DNA from: Candidatus Zhuqueibacterota bacterium 4484_87
GTDB lineage: Bacteria; Zhuqueibacterota; Zhuqueibacteria; Thermofontimicrobiales; Thermofontimicrobiaceae
Direction of reading: 5' to 3'
Length of the DNA: 7,193 nt
NCBI GenBank assembly: GCA_002085355.1
Contig: NATN01000142.1
Location: 1 to 7,193 of the forward strand
Both the position numbers and the translations under genes were made by a program. The notes under the pieces were generated by a model, which did no database searches, was not told where the DNA came from, and saw nothing but the letters and a program-made list of their open reading frames with translations. Positions 1-5,564 of this stretch are shown piece after piece. Numbering within the stretch: position 1 is the first letter of the stretch; each line of letters starts with the position of its first letter.

Positions 1-961
1 CGCAGCAGCTTATCTGGTCTGGCGGCTGCCCTGGTTCGATCTGGAATTTGGCAGAGACAATGCACAATGGGGGCCCGGCTACCAGGGAAATTTGATGCTA
101 TCCGGAAATTGCCCCCGTTTTGACATACTGCGTCTGCGGGCGAATTACAAGAATTTCCACTTCACCAGCATCCACGGGAAATTGAACAGCGCCGGTGGCG
201 ACAAATACATCGCTGCCCATCGTCTGGAAATCAGACCGTTTCGCTGGCTCTATCTCGGCGGTGGCGAATCTGTCATTTATGGCAATCGTGGGATGGAGCT
301 TGCCTATTTGAATCCGGTCATGCTTTACCATATCGCCGAACATCATCAGGGCGATCGGGATAACAACACGCTGGGCTTTGATTTCACCATTTTTCCTGCA
401 AGAAATCATAAATTTTACAACGAAATTTTCATCGATGATTTCACGTCATCGGAAAATCCATTCACCTATTTCGGTAATAAGTTCGCTTTTCAAACCGGCT
501 ATTACTGGGTCAATCCATTGGGTATTCCCAATCTGGATTTTCGAGCAGAATACACACGAATCGAACCCTATGTTTACACACATCAGGATTCAATCAATGT
601 TTACAATCATTATAATCAACACATCGGTCACTGGCTGGAGCCGAATTCGGATCAATTTTACAGCGATTTGAATTTTCTCGTCAATCGGGATTTGCAAATT
701 AAATTTTTGATAGAGCAAATTCGACACGGAAAAGGAGACATCAATTCTCCGCACCAGAAAGCAGAAGGACTGCGCAAAAAGTTCCTCGACGGCGTGGTGG
801 AGAAACGATGGCGATTCGGATTTTCCGTGACCGACCAGATTTTGCGGGATATTTTCATTCGCTTGCAGTACAATTTTATCGACATCAACAATGCAAATAA
901 TGTGAAAAAAAGCGACCGCAGGGATCAGCATATTGTGCTGGAATTATTTGGGAATTGGTGA
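1..961 (+). CDS. Capsule assembly Wzi-family outer-membrane protein, 3' part (partial)
   Basis: This is the C-terminal 319 residues of a larger protein; the reading frame is open from base 2 to the TGA at 959-961, so the true start lies left of the window. The visible part begins with GRDNAQWGPGYQG (visible residues 17-29), resembling the GRDxxxWGPG segment of Wzi-like capsule-assembly proteins. It continues with alternating aromatic/polar strands typical of an outer-membrane beta-barrel, including a MELAYLNPVMLYHIAEHH segment also typical of the family. It ends in IVLELFGNW, a plausible barrel-assembly signal with a terminal aromatic residue. E. coli Wzi (about 480 residues) is an outer-membrane lectin that anchors capsule; in other phyla the family is broader and often uncharacterised, so surface-polysaccharide attachment is inferred. 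An internal ATG at 92 is not a sensible start because the conserved motif lies before it. Family assignment is fairly sure; the exact role is not. Confidence 0.8.
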   Translation, partial: AAAYLVWRLPWFDLEFGRDNAQWGPGYQGNLMLSGNCPRFDILRLRANYKNFHFTSIHGKLNSAGGDKYIAAHRLEIRPFRWLYLGGGESVIYGNRGMELAYLNPVMLYHIAEHHQGDRDNNTLGFDFTIFPARNHKFYNEIFIDDFTSSENPFTYFGNKFAFQTGYYWVNPLGIPNLDFRAEYTRIEPYVYTHQDSINVYNHYNQHIGHWLEPNSDQFYSDLNFLVNRDLQIKFLIEQIRHGKGDINSPHQKAEGLRKKFLDGVVEKRWRFGFSVTDQILRDIFIRLQYNFIDINNANNVKKSDRRDQHIVLELFGNW

Positions 962-963
962 TT

Positions 964-996
964 GTATTTTTGCCTTCAGGGATCGAATACTTTTTT
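964..996 (+). terminator. Possible weak intrinsic terminator after the Wzi-like gene
   Basis: Three bases after the stop codon, GTATT (964-968) can pair with AATAC (986-990), followed directly by six T residues (991-996). An inner CCT/AGG pairing (973-975 with 978-980) could extend the fold. The position and T-run suit a rho-independent terminator, but the stem is short and AT-rich, so the call is tentative. Confidence 0.3.
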
Positions 997-1044
997 GAAA
1001 CAACTCCGGCAGAATTTAGCATCAGTGACATAGAGGAGACAGAA

Positions 1045-1128
1045 ATGGCAAAAAGTCCGCGCCAGAGGACTGGCACGAACTTAACAGTTGCTAAAATCCA
1101 CGTAATTTTCAGAATTTTGATCTGTTAA
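1045..1128 (+). other. Short reading frame of 27 codons with a good ribosome site (doubtful gene)
   Basis: ATG 1045 is preceded by AGAGGAG (1032-1038) at 6-nt spacing, the strongest ribosome-site match in the window, and encodes a basic peptide beginning MAKSPRQRTGTNLTV before TAA at 1126-1128. It overlaps two mutually exclusive small stems, AGTCC/GGACT (1054-1058 with 1067-1071) and GCCAG/CTGGC (1061-1065 with 1070-1074). I do not recognise the peptide. Chance, a remnant of a longer gene, or a small regulatory RNA region are all possible. Confidence 0.2.
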
Positions 1129-1135
1129 TATTTCA

Positions 1136-1463
1136 TGCCTACGGCACTTAAATTCTGGAGTCAGACATTTTACTATAAACATTTCGCGCCTAACGGGGCT
1201 TTAATCGGATTTATCTTTTATTTCGCTCTTTCAGAGCTTTTTAGAATTGATGTTATTACCCATTTTTCCAGTGCGATGCACTGGGCTAATATATTTCACT
1301 CCTTCGGAGTGATCTCATTTTTCGAGCCTTATCAATATGGCAAGTTGACCCCAACGGGGTCAGATATTTTAGCATTGGGCAACGCCCTATGAAAATATAA
1401 AAAAAGGAAAATAGCCATTAAGCCCTGTAAGGGCGGCATAAAAAGCGATCTCAAAAATGAGAT
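1136..1463. repeat. Array of short hairpins with 3-4-nt loops, arranged in pairs
   Basis: At least eight small inverted repeats lie in tandem, with different stem sequences but the same shape. They are: 1186-1199 (GCGCC/GGGGC, one mismatch); 1225-1237 (GCTCT-TTC-AGAGC); 1268-1284 (CCAGTGC-GAT-GCACTGG); 1296-1312 (TCACTCC-TTC-GGAGTGA); 1346-1362 (TGACCCC-AAC-GGGGTCA); 1373-1391 (GGGC-AAC-GCCC core, flanks pairing around one mismatch); 1422-1434 (GCCCT-GTA-AGGGC); and 1448-1463 (ATCTCA-AAAA-TGAGAT). Weaker candidates precede them at 1136-1146 and 1154-1165. From the third hairpin, centre-to-centre distances alternate at about 28, 50, 28, 46 and 28 nt, giving pairs repeating every 74-78 nt. CTTAT...ATGGCAA (1328-1343) and its inverted counterpart (1475-1486) enclose the last four. 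Preserved shape with changing sequence suggests a folded structure or a family of palindromic elements; its function is unknown. Confidence 0.75.
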
Positions 1464-1615
1464 TTTATTTCAAGTTGCCATATAAGACAAATAGACGATA
1501 TATTGATAAAATTTTGGATGAACATTAATTTCCAGAGGGCGGTCAAACACCAAAATTAGGATAAAATTTATTTAAACAAAATAAACGAACAATTTGGCAG
1601 AAGAAAATTAGGAAT

Positions 1616-1640
1616 CTTTGTGCCCTCTGCAACTCAGTGG
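1616..1640 (-). repeat. Dispersed repeat family A, copy 1 (inverted relative to copy 2)
   Basis: This 25-base segment reads, on the opposite strand, CCACTGAGTTGCAGAGGGC followed by ACAAAG. It matches 22 of 25 bases of the segment at 2824-2848 in inverted orientation. The sequence has a loose 9-nt rhythm of CACAGAG-like units. It lies 36 bases before the start of GT-A, so the two copies bracket that gene. It resembles degenerate intergenic repeats I associate with several environmental phyla, but I cannot name a formal family. Confidence 0.7.
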
Positions 1641-1676
1641 TTTATTAGAACAATTACTAAAAACGAAAAATAACCC

Positions 1677-2816
1677 ATGTTTCTACACACAATATTTCTT
1701 TTGTTAACCATCGGCTACATCAGCCTCATTATTTCGCTCATTATCGGACTTTATCATTTACAAGACGGTAAGAATAGCCAAAAATATTTCGTCTCGGTCA
1801 TTGTGGCGGCACACAACGAAGAAGAAAACATCGGTCTTTGTCTTAATAGCCTGCTGCGGCAAACTTATCCGCATGAATTATACGAAATCATTGTCATTGA
1901 CGACCGTTCCAGCGATGGGACATGGGAAATTGTGCAAAAATTTCAAGAGCGGCACAGCAAAGTTAGCGCGTTGCGAATCGATCGGTCGCCTGAAAAAATG
2001 GCGCCGAAAAAATTTGCCCTGTCTCGCGGAATCGCCAGTGCCCGCGGAGAGATTATTTTGACTACGGATGCGGATACTTTACCTGAATCCCCATGGATTG
2101 AAAACATGATCCGCCATTTCGAACCCCAGGTGGGCATGGTCGCCGGTTTTTCACCACTGGATTTAGCGGAAAAAAATTCGTTCTTTTCACGGTTTATCGC
2201 GCTTGACTCCCTCTCGCTCGCTGCGGTTGCTGCCGGAAGTGTTGGACTCGGCAATCCGCTGACCTGCAACGGCAGGAATCTGGGTTACCGTAAAAAAGCA
2301 TTTGATGAGGTGGGTGGTTTCCGGGAAATCGCCCGATTCATCTCCGGCGATGATGATCTGCTGTTACATTTAATTAAAGAAGAAACTGACTGGGAAATTC
2401 GCTATGCTTTTGACCGCGGCAGTCTGGTTCATGCCAGACAGCCGGAAAATTTCAGCGAATTTGCCAATCAGCGCATCCGGCATGCTTCCAAAGGAAAACA
2501 CTATTCGCCCAAAATGGTACTGCTGCTTTCGGGAATTTATTTTTACAATCTGCTGCTCATCGGATATTTTTTAGGGAGTTTAGTTGCACCAAAATTCATT
2601 TTCCTATGGTTGACAAGTTTCATGGCAAAAGGAATTGCAGATTTTTTGCTGATGAACAGATTTGCCATGCGTTATCGTCTCTCCTATTTTTTGAGTTCAT
2701 TCCCATGGGCAGCCTTTTTGCATCCGCTGTATGTGGTGATTTTCGGGCTCTGGGGGCAATTCGGAAAATTTAAATGGAAAGGTGAAAGTTACGAAGCGCT
2801 TTCACGGGATAAGTAG
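1677..2816 (+). CDS. Membrane-anchored family 2 glycosyltransferase (GT-A)
   Basis: This 379-residue enzyme should transfer a sugar from a nucleotide-sugar donor to an unidentified lipid- or membrane-linked acceptor on the cytoplasmic face. A membrane segment (about 3-25) precedes a GT2 fold: VSVIVAAHNEEENIG (39-53), IDDRSSDGT (74-82), the metal-binding DAD (131-133) in TTDADT, GGF (213-215), and GDDD (224-227), where the catalytic acid/base Asp is expected. QRIRH (265-269) stands where many relatives have QxxRW, so Trp is replaced by His. About three further membrane segments follow (roughly 280-302, 305-327, 337-360), and the tail contains FGKFKWKG. The ATG is the first start after an in-frame TAA at 1671-1673, so the start is secure, although no Shine-Dalgarno sequence is visible. 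The closest relative in the window is GT-B; acceptor and sugar cannot be deduced. Confidence 0.88.
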   Translation: MFLHTIFLLLTIGYISLIISLIIGLYHLQDGKNSQKYFVSVIVAAHNEEENIGLCLNSLLRQTYPHELYEIIVIDDRSSDGTWEIVQKFQERHSKVSALRIDRSPEKMAPKKFALSRGIASARGEIILTTDADTLPESPWIENMIRHFEPQVGMVAGFSPLDLAEKNSFFSRFIALDSLSLAAVAAGSVGLGNPLTCNGRNLGYRKKAFDEVGGFREIARFISGDDDLLLHLIKEETDWEIRYAFDRGSLVHARQPENFSEFANQRIRHASKGKHYSPKMVLLLSGIYFYNLLLIGYFLGSLVAPKFIFLWLTSFMAKGIADFLLMNRFAMRYRLSYFLSSFPWAAFLHPLYVVIFGLWGQFGKFKWKGESYEALSRDK

Positions 2817-2823
2817 CCAATAG

Positions 2824-2851
2824 CCACGGAGTCGCAGAGGGCACAGAGAAG
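2824..2851 (+). repeat. Dispersed repeat family A, copy 2
   Basis: This segment starts CCACGGAGTCGCAGAGGGC and continues ACAGAGAAG, made of loose 9-nt units. It begins 8 bases after the GT-A stop codon and is the inverted counterpart of 1616-1640 (22 of 25 positions match). A short direct repeat, TAGCCA (2814-2819 and 2821-2826), overlaps the stop codon and the repeat start. Confidence 0.7.
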
Positions 2852-2881
2852 TTTGATTAAAAAAAAATTTATTATTATTCA

Positions 2882-2898
2882 GCCACCAAGACTCAAAG
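2882..2898 (+). repeat. Dispersed repeat family B, copy 1
   Basis: GCCACCAAGACTCAAAG is repeated in inverted orientation at 3232-3248, with 15 of 17 positions matching. Like family A it has a loose 9-nt rhythm, here of CCAAGACTC-like units. The two copies lie near the ends of the spacer between the glycosyltransferase genes. Confidence 0.6.
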
Positions 2899-3048
2899 GC
2901 TCAAAATATAAAATTTGAGGAATTATCTTATTTGAAACTATTTCATTTGAAAATATTGAAATGATGAAAAAGCAAAGTAACAATATTATTTAATATGAAG
3001 GACCAGTTGAAAGTCTTTAAGTAAAATAGCAATGAAACCCAATAAAAA

Positions 3049-3096
3049 CCTTACGGCTAAATTCCGAAATCTCACTGGGCCGAGATGGAATTAAGG
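3049..3096. repeat. Bulged 15-bp hairpin in the GT-A/GT-B spacer
   Basis: Three 5-bp blocks pair in nested order: CCTTA (3049-3053) with TAAGG (3092-3096), ATTCC (3061-3065) with GGAAT (3087-3091), and ATCTC (3069-3073) with GAGAT (3082-3086). The right arm is continuous for 15 bases. The left arm has extra bases of 7 nt (CGGCTAA) and 3 nt (GAA). The loop is 8 nt. Asymmetric bulges recall integron attC sites, but I do not see the conserved attC core boxes. It could be a structured RNA, a palindromic element core or an erosion product; function unknown. Confidence 0.5.
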
Positions 3097-3231
3097 CGTC
3101 AGCATTTTAAAAACGATAGATTGTCGTCTTATGTTCAATTTTAACTGGTTATTCTCATACACAGATTTTAAAATTAATGCATTTTATTATTTGATTCAGC
3201 ATAAAAACTCAATTTTCTAAATATTGGAAAT

Positions 3232-3248
3232 CTTGGAGTCTTGGCGGC
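3232..3248 (-). repeat. Dispersed repeat family B, copy 2 (inverted)
   Basis: The opposite strand reads GCCGCCAAGACTCCAAG, matching 15 of 17 bases of the copy at 2882-2898. It lies upstream of the GT-B start, in the same open frame, which argues against extending GT-B further left. Confidence 0.6.
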
Positions 3249-3314
3249 TTCAAGGCTGAACTGTTACAATATTTTTTAGCTGAATATTGCTGTACCAGAA
3301 TTTTAAAAATCTCT

Positions 3315-4514
3315 GTGATAGGAGTCTGTAGAAAACTGAAAAAACGGAAAGGCATCAAGTTGATTTTTTTTGTTGTAACAGCTATTTATCTTATTATCGT
3401 TTTAACACTCATCATCGCACTATTCCTTCCGGATAAAGAGCAGACATCAGAAAAGCCATTCGTTTCCGTTGTTGTGGCTGCTCGGAATGAAGAAAATCAT
3501 ATTGGCGATTTGCTTGAAGATTTGAGCCAACAAACTTACCCCTCTGATTCTTTTGAGGTGATCATTGTCAACGATGGGTCAGAAGATCGCACCAGTGAGA
3601 TTATTGACTCATTTGTTCAAAAGGACAAAAGGTTCATCCATTTGCAAGCGAAACCAGATCCTGTTTCCGGGCTGACCGCCAAAAAGAATGCACTGAATCA
3701 GGGAATTCAGAAAAGCAAAGCGGACATAATTTTGAGCACTGATGCCGATTGCCGCGTGAAAGCGACCTGGATTGAAACCATGGTTTCCTATTTCACAGGA
3801 AATGTGGGCATGGTTGTCGGATTTTCTCAATTTGGCAAGCCCGGAGAAAAATATTCAATTTTTGAACAATTGCAAGCGATTGATTTTTTAGCATTAATGG
3901 GCGCTGCACAAGGAGCGATCAATCTGGGAATTCCCCTAGCAGCTTCGGGTCAAAATTTGGCGTATCGCAAACAGGCATTCCTCGAAGTCGGCGGATTTGA
4001 AAAAATTAAGGACAGAATCTCCGGCGATGACGTACTGTTGTTAGGACTCATTCACAAGCTCACGAACTGGAAAATCAGATTCGCACATTCAGAAAATGCG
4101 TTCAACTGGACGCATCCGGAAAAAAAGCTGCACGATTTTCTCAATCAACGAAAACGCTGGGCATCAAATGGGTCGATTCAGTTGCAACTGAACAAACTGT
4201 TTTTCGTCTTCATTTCTATCATGCTGTTAATCAATGCCACTTTTCTCATCGGCATTCCGGTGTATGCATTGTTGGGACTTTCGCTTTTTACTCCGCTGAT
4301 TTGTCTATTGGCAAAAGTTGGTATTGAATTTTTGATGACTCTCTCCGCCGCTATTCGTTTCCGACGGCTGGATTTAATAAAATATTTCCCACTATGGGCG
4401 CTATTGCAACTTCCTTACGTCGCCGTCACCGGATTTTTGGGGACATTTGGCCATTTCAAATGGAAAGACAGGACGCATAGACAGGAATTAACCTCATTCA
4501 GGATTGACACATGA
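3315..4514 (+). CDS. Membrane-anchored family 2 glycosyltransferase (GT-B), paralogue of GT-A
   Basis: This enzyme of up to 399 residues should transfer a sugar at the cytoplasmic membrane; donor and acceptor are unknown. Residue numbers run from the GTG at 3315. A basic N-terminus and membrane segment (16-38) precede VSVVVAARNEENHIG (50-64), VNDGSEDRT (85-93), metal-binding DAD (143-145), GGF (226-228), the expected catalytic GDD (237-239) and QRKRW (278-282), a full QxxRW match. About three membrane segments follow (roughly 295-318, 321-345, 355-378), then FGHFKWKD. Order and spacing mirror GT-A, for example NLAYRKQAFLEVGGF against NLGYRKKAFDEVGGF, so the two descend from a duplication. There is no ATG near the N-terminus: GTG 3315 gives the longest form and is kept here, but TTG 3360 has the better ribosome site. 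The stop overlaps the next gene by 4 nt. Confidence 0.87.
   Translation: MIGVCRKLKKRKGIKLIFFVVTAIYLIIVLTLIIALFLPDKEQTSEKPFVSVVVAARNEENHIGDLLEDLSQQTYPSDSFEVIIVNDGSEDRTSEIIDSFVQKDKRFIHLQAKPDPVSGLTAKKNALNQGIQKSKADIILSTDADCRVKATWIETMVSYFTGNVGMVVGFSQFGKPGEKYSIFEQLQAIDFLALMGAAQGAINLGIPLAASGQNLAYRKQAFLEVGGFEKIKDRISGDDVLLLGLIHKLTNWKIRFAHSENAFNWTHPEKKLHDFLNQRKRWASNGSIQLQLNKLFFVFISIMLLINATFLIGIPVYALLGLSLFTPLICLLAKVGIEFLMTLSAAIRFRRLDLIKYFPLWALLQLPYVAVTGFLGTFGHFKWKDRTHRQELTSFRIDT
3346..3352 (+). promoter_or_regulatory. Candidate ribosome binding site for a TTG start of GT-B
   Basis: GGAAAGG lies 7 bases before an in-frame TTG at 3360-3362. The GTG at 3315 has no comparable site before it. A start at 3360 would put the N-terminal membrane segment right at the beginning, as in the paralogue GT-A. 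This makes TTG 3360 a serious alternative start. Confidence 0.5.
4500..4503 (+). promoter_or_regulatory. Ribosome binding site for the radical SAM gene, inside GT-B
   Basis: AGGA lies 7 bases before the ATG at 4511, within the last codons of GT-B. With the ATGA overlap of stop and start it supports this start and translational coupling of the two genes. Confidence 0.55.
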
Positions 4515-5554
4515 AATGGATTCCGACAACAATCAGGGCGCTGAAACATTCTGTTTCTAAAATGCCCATAAATTCAAGTACAGAAATTCGACTCACGCAT
4601 TTGTGCACCCAGCGCTGCAGGCAGTGCAGCGTTTACGAACGTACCACAGAACCGGCGATTATGAGTCTGGAAAATTTTAAAATTTTAGCGCAGCGGCTGC
4701 GCGACTACGGCGCTTTCGTCGGCTTTATCTCTGGCGGAGAAGCGACGCTGGTGCCGTATTTAGATGAGATTTTACTGGAAGCAAAACGCACCTTCACGAC
4801 AGCAACCACGCTGGTAACAGGTCTGTACAACAAAACCGAAATAATCGAACGCTTCGGCGAAGTCGCGTTGAAAAATAACATTCACATCCAAACCTCTCTC
4901 GACGGCTATGGGGAAATCGGAGACAATCTGCGCGGCGTGCCGAATTTCGCCGAGACTGTGTTAAAGCACATGAAATTACTTTCCGAAATGCGCGGCGAAT
5001 CCAAATCTTTGCTCTATGCCAATATCGTTTTGAATAATTTAAATTTAGACCAGGTGCCTGACTTGATCAAACGTGCGCGCGATTTAGGCTGGATGACCAC
5101 AATAGGCTTGTACCACACGCTCACTGCAACGACGCGCGAAAATGATGATATGCGGCTGCAACCAGGGGAAAGATTGAATAAATTACTTGATTTTTTGGAA
5201 AATAATGATGATATTCTGAATCTGAATTCTTTCATCAGGGGCATCCGCCCGTTCATCGAGGGGAAACCGCCGGGCGTGTGCGCATTTGTGGATTCGCCGG
5301 TTCTGTCCACGAGGACCACAATCATGGAAGATGGCGCCGTTCACCTCTGTTACGGGCCGCCAATTGGAAATATTTTTCAATCGACATTAGACGAAATTTT
5401 TTCTGGCGAACGCTATCATAAACAATTAGAAATGTACCGGAAATGCGAAGGATGCTGGACAACGTGTTACACACAGCGCTATCTCGTGACGCATCCTCGT
5501 TCGCTGAAAGAATTCAGAGAAAATATTCACAAATTGAAACTGACAAGAAGATGA
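4511..5554 (+). CDS. Radical SAM protein with SPASM/Twitch-like C-terminus
   Basis: This 347-residue protein carries CTQRCRQC (32-39), the CxxxCxxC motif that binds the 4Fe-4S cluster which cleaves S-adenosylmethionine to make a radical. SGGEA (74-78) stands at the usual GGE(P) SAM-contact motif, with Ala in place of Pro. Further cysteines at 257, 280, 312, 315 and 319, in an arrangement like MEDGAVHLC...GNI...CEGCWTTC, resemble a reduced SPASM or Twitch domain holding an auxiliary Fe-S cluster. Such proteins modify peptides, sugars or lipids; the substrate cannot be read from the sequence. It starts at ATG 4511, overlapping the GT-B stop by 4 nt, so translation is probably coupled, and a PilZ gene follows after 10 nt. 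No leader-peptide gene is visible beside it, so an envelope sugar or lipid substrate is as plausible as a peptide. Superfamily is sure; function is open. Confidence 0.88.
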   Translation: MKWIPTTIRALKHSVSKMPINSSTEIRLTHLCTQRCRQCSVYERTTEPAIMSLENFKILAQRLRDYGAFVGFISGGEATLVPYLDEILLEAKRTFTTATTLVTGLYNKTEIIERFGEVALKNNIHIQTSLDGYGEIGDNLRGVPNFAETVLKHMKLLSEMRGESKSLLYANIVLNNLNLDQVPDLIKRARDLGWMTTIGLYHTLTATTRENDDMRLQPGERLNKLLDFLENNDDILNLNSFIRGIRPFIEGKPPGVCAFVDSPVLSTRTTIMEDGAVHLCYGPPIGNIFQSTLDEIFSGERYHKQLEMYRKCEGCWTTCYTQRYLVTHPRSLKEFRENIHKLKLTRR

Positions 5555-5564
5555 TTGTGATGCC

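Larger units (their letters stand above)
962..1676. other. Intergenic region of 715 bases with no convincing gene
   Basis: The region holds, in order: a weak terminator-like hairpin (964-996); a 27-codon reading frame with a good ribosome site but no recognisable product (1045-1128); an array of small hairpins (core 1186-1463); an AT-rich stretch in which I see nothing definite (about 1490-1615); and one copy of a dispersed repeat (1616-1640) just before the next gene. An open frame at 1135-1392 runs through the hairpins and is best explained as accidental. No tRNA, rRNA or recognised riboswitch was seen. Confidence 0.7.
2817..3314. other. Repeat-rich intergenic region of about 500 bases with no gene
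   Basis: The spacer between the two glycosyltransferase genes is very AT-rich and has no plausible gene. It contains family A repeat copy 2 (2824-2851), an inverted pair of family B repeats (2882-2898 and 3232-3248), a small CTCAAA/TTTGAG hairpin (2900-2919), an inverted ACCAGTT/AACTGGT pair (3002-3008 and 3143-3149) and a bulged hairpin (3049-3096). Its length separates GT-A from the GT-B operon, so GT-B probably has its own promoter here. I could not identify a convincing promoter. Confidence 0.7.

Noticed and set aside
1135..1392. Open frame of 85 codons on the + strand
   Set aside because: It runs through the hairpin array, has no ribosome site, and its translation is explained by the palindromes. 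No domain is recognisable.
1136..1463. CRISPR array
   Set aside because: The stems differ from unit to unit and there is no constant direct repeat, no regular 30-40-nt spacers between identical repeats, and no cas gene.
1503..1531. Sigma-70-like promoter (TTGATA, 17 nt, TAATTT) upstream of GT-A
   Set aside because: The -10 match is poor and such matches are expected by chance in this AT-rich stretch. The site is about 145 bases from the start.
2900..2919. Intrinsic terminator after GT-A (CTCAAA/TTTGAG)
   Set aside because: The stem is AT-rich and followed by GAATTATC rather than a T-run.
3049..3096. Integron attC site
   Set aside because: One-sided bulges are suggestive, but the conserved RYYYAAC/GTTRRRY core boxes are not found at the ends and no integrase is in the window.
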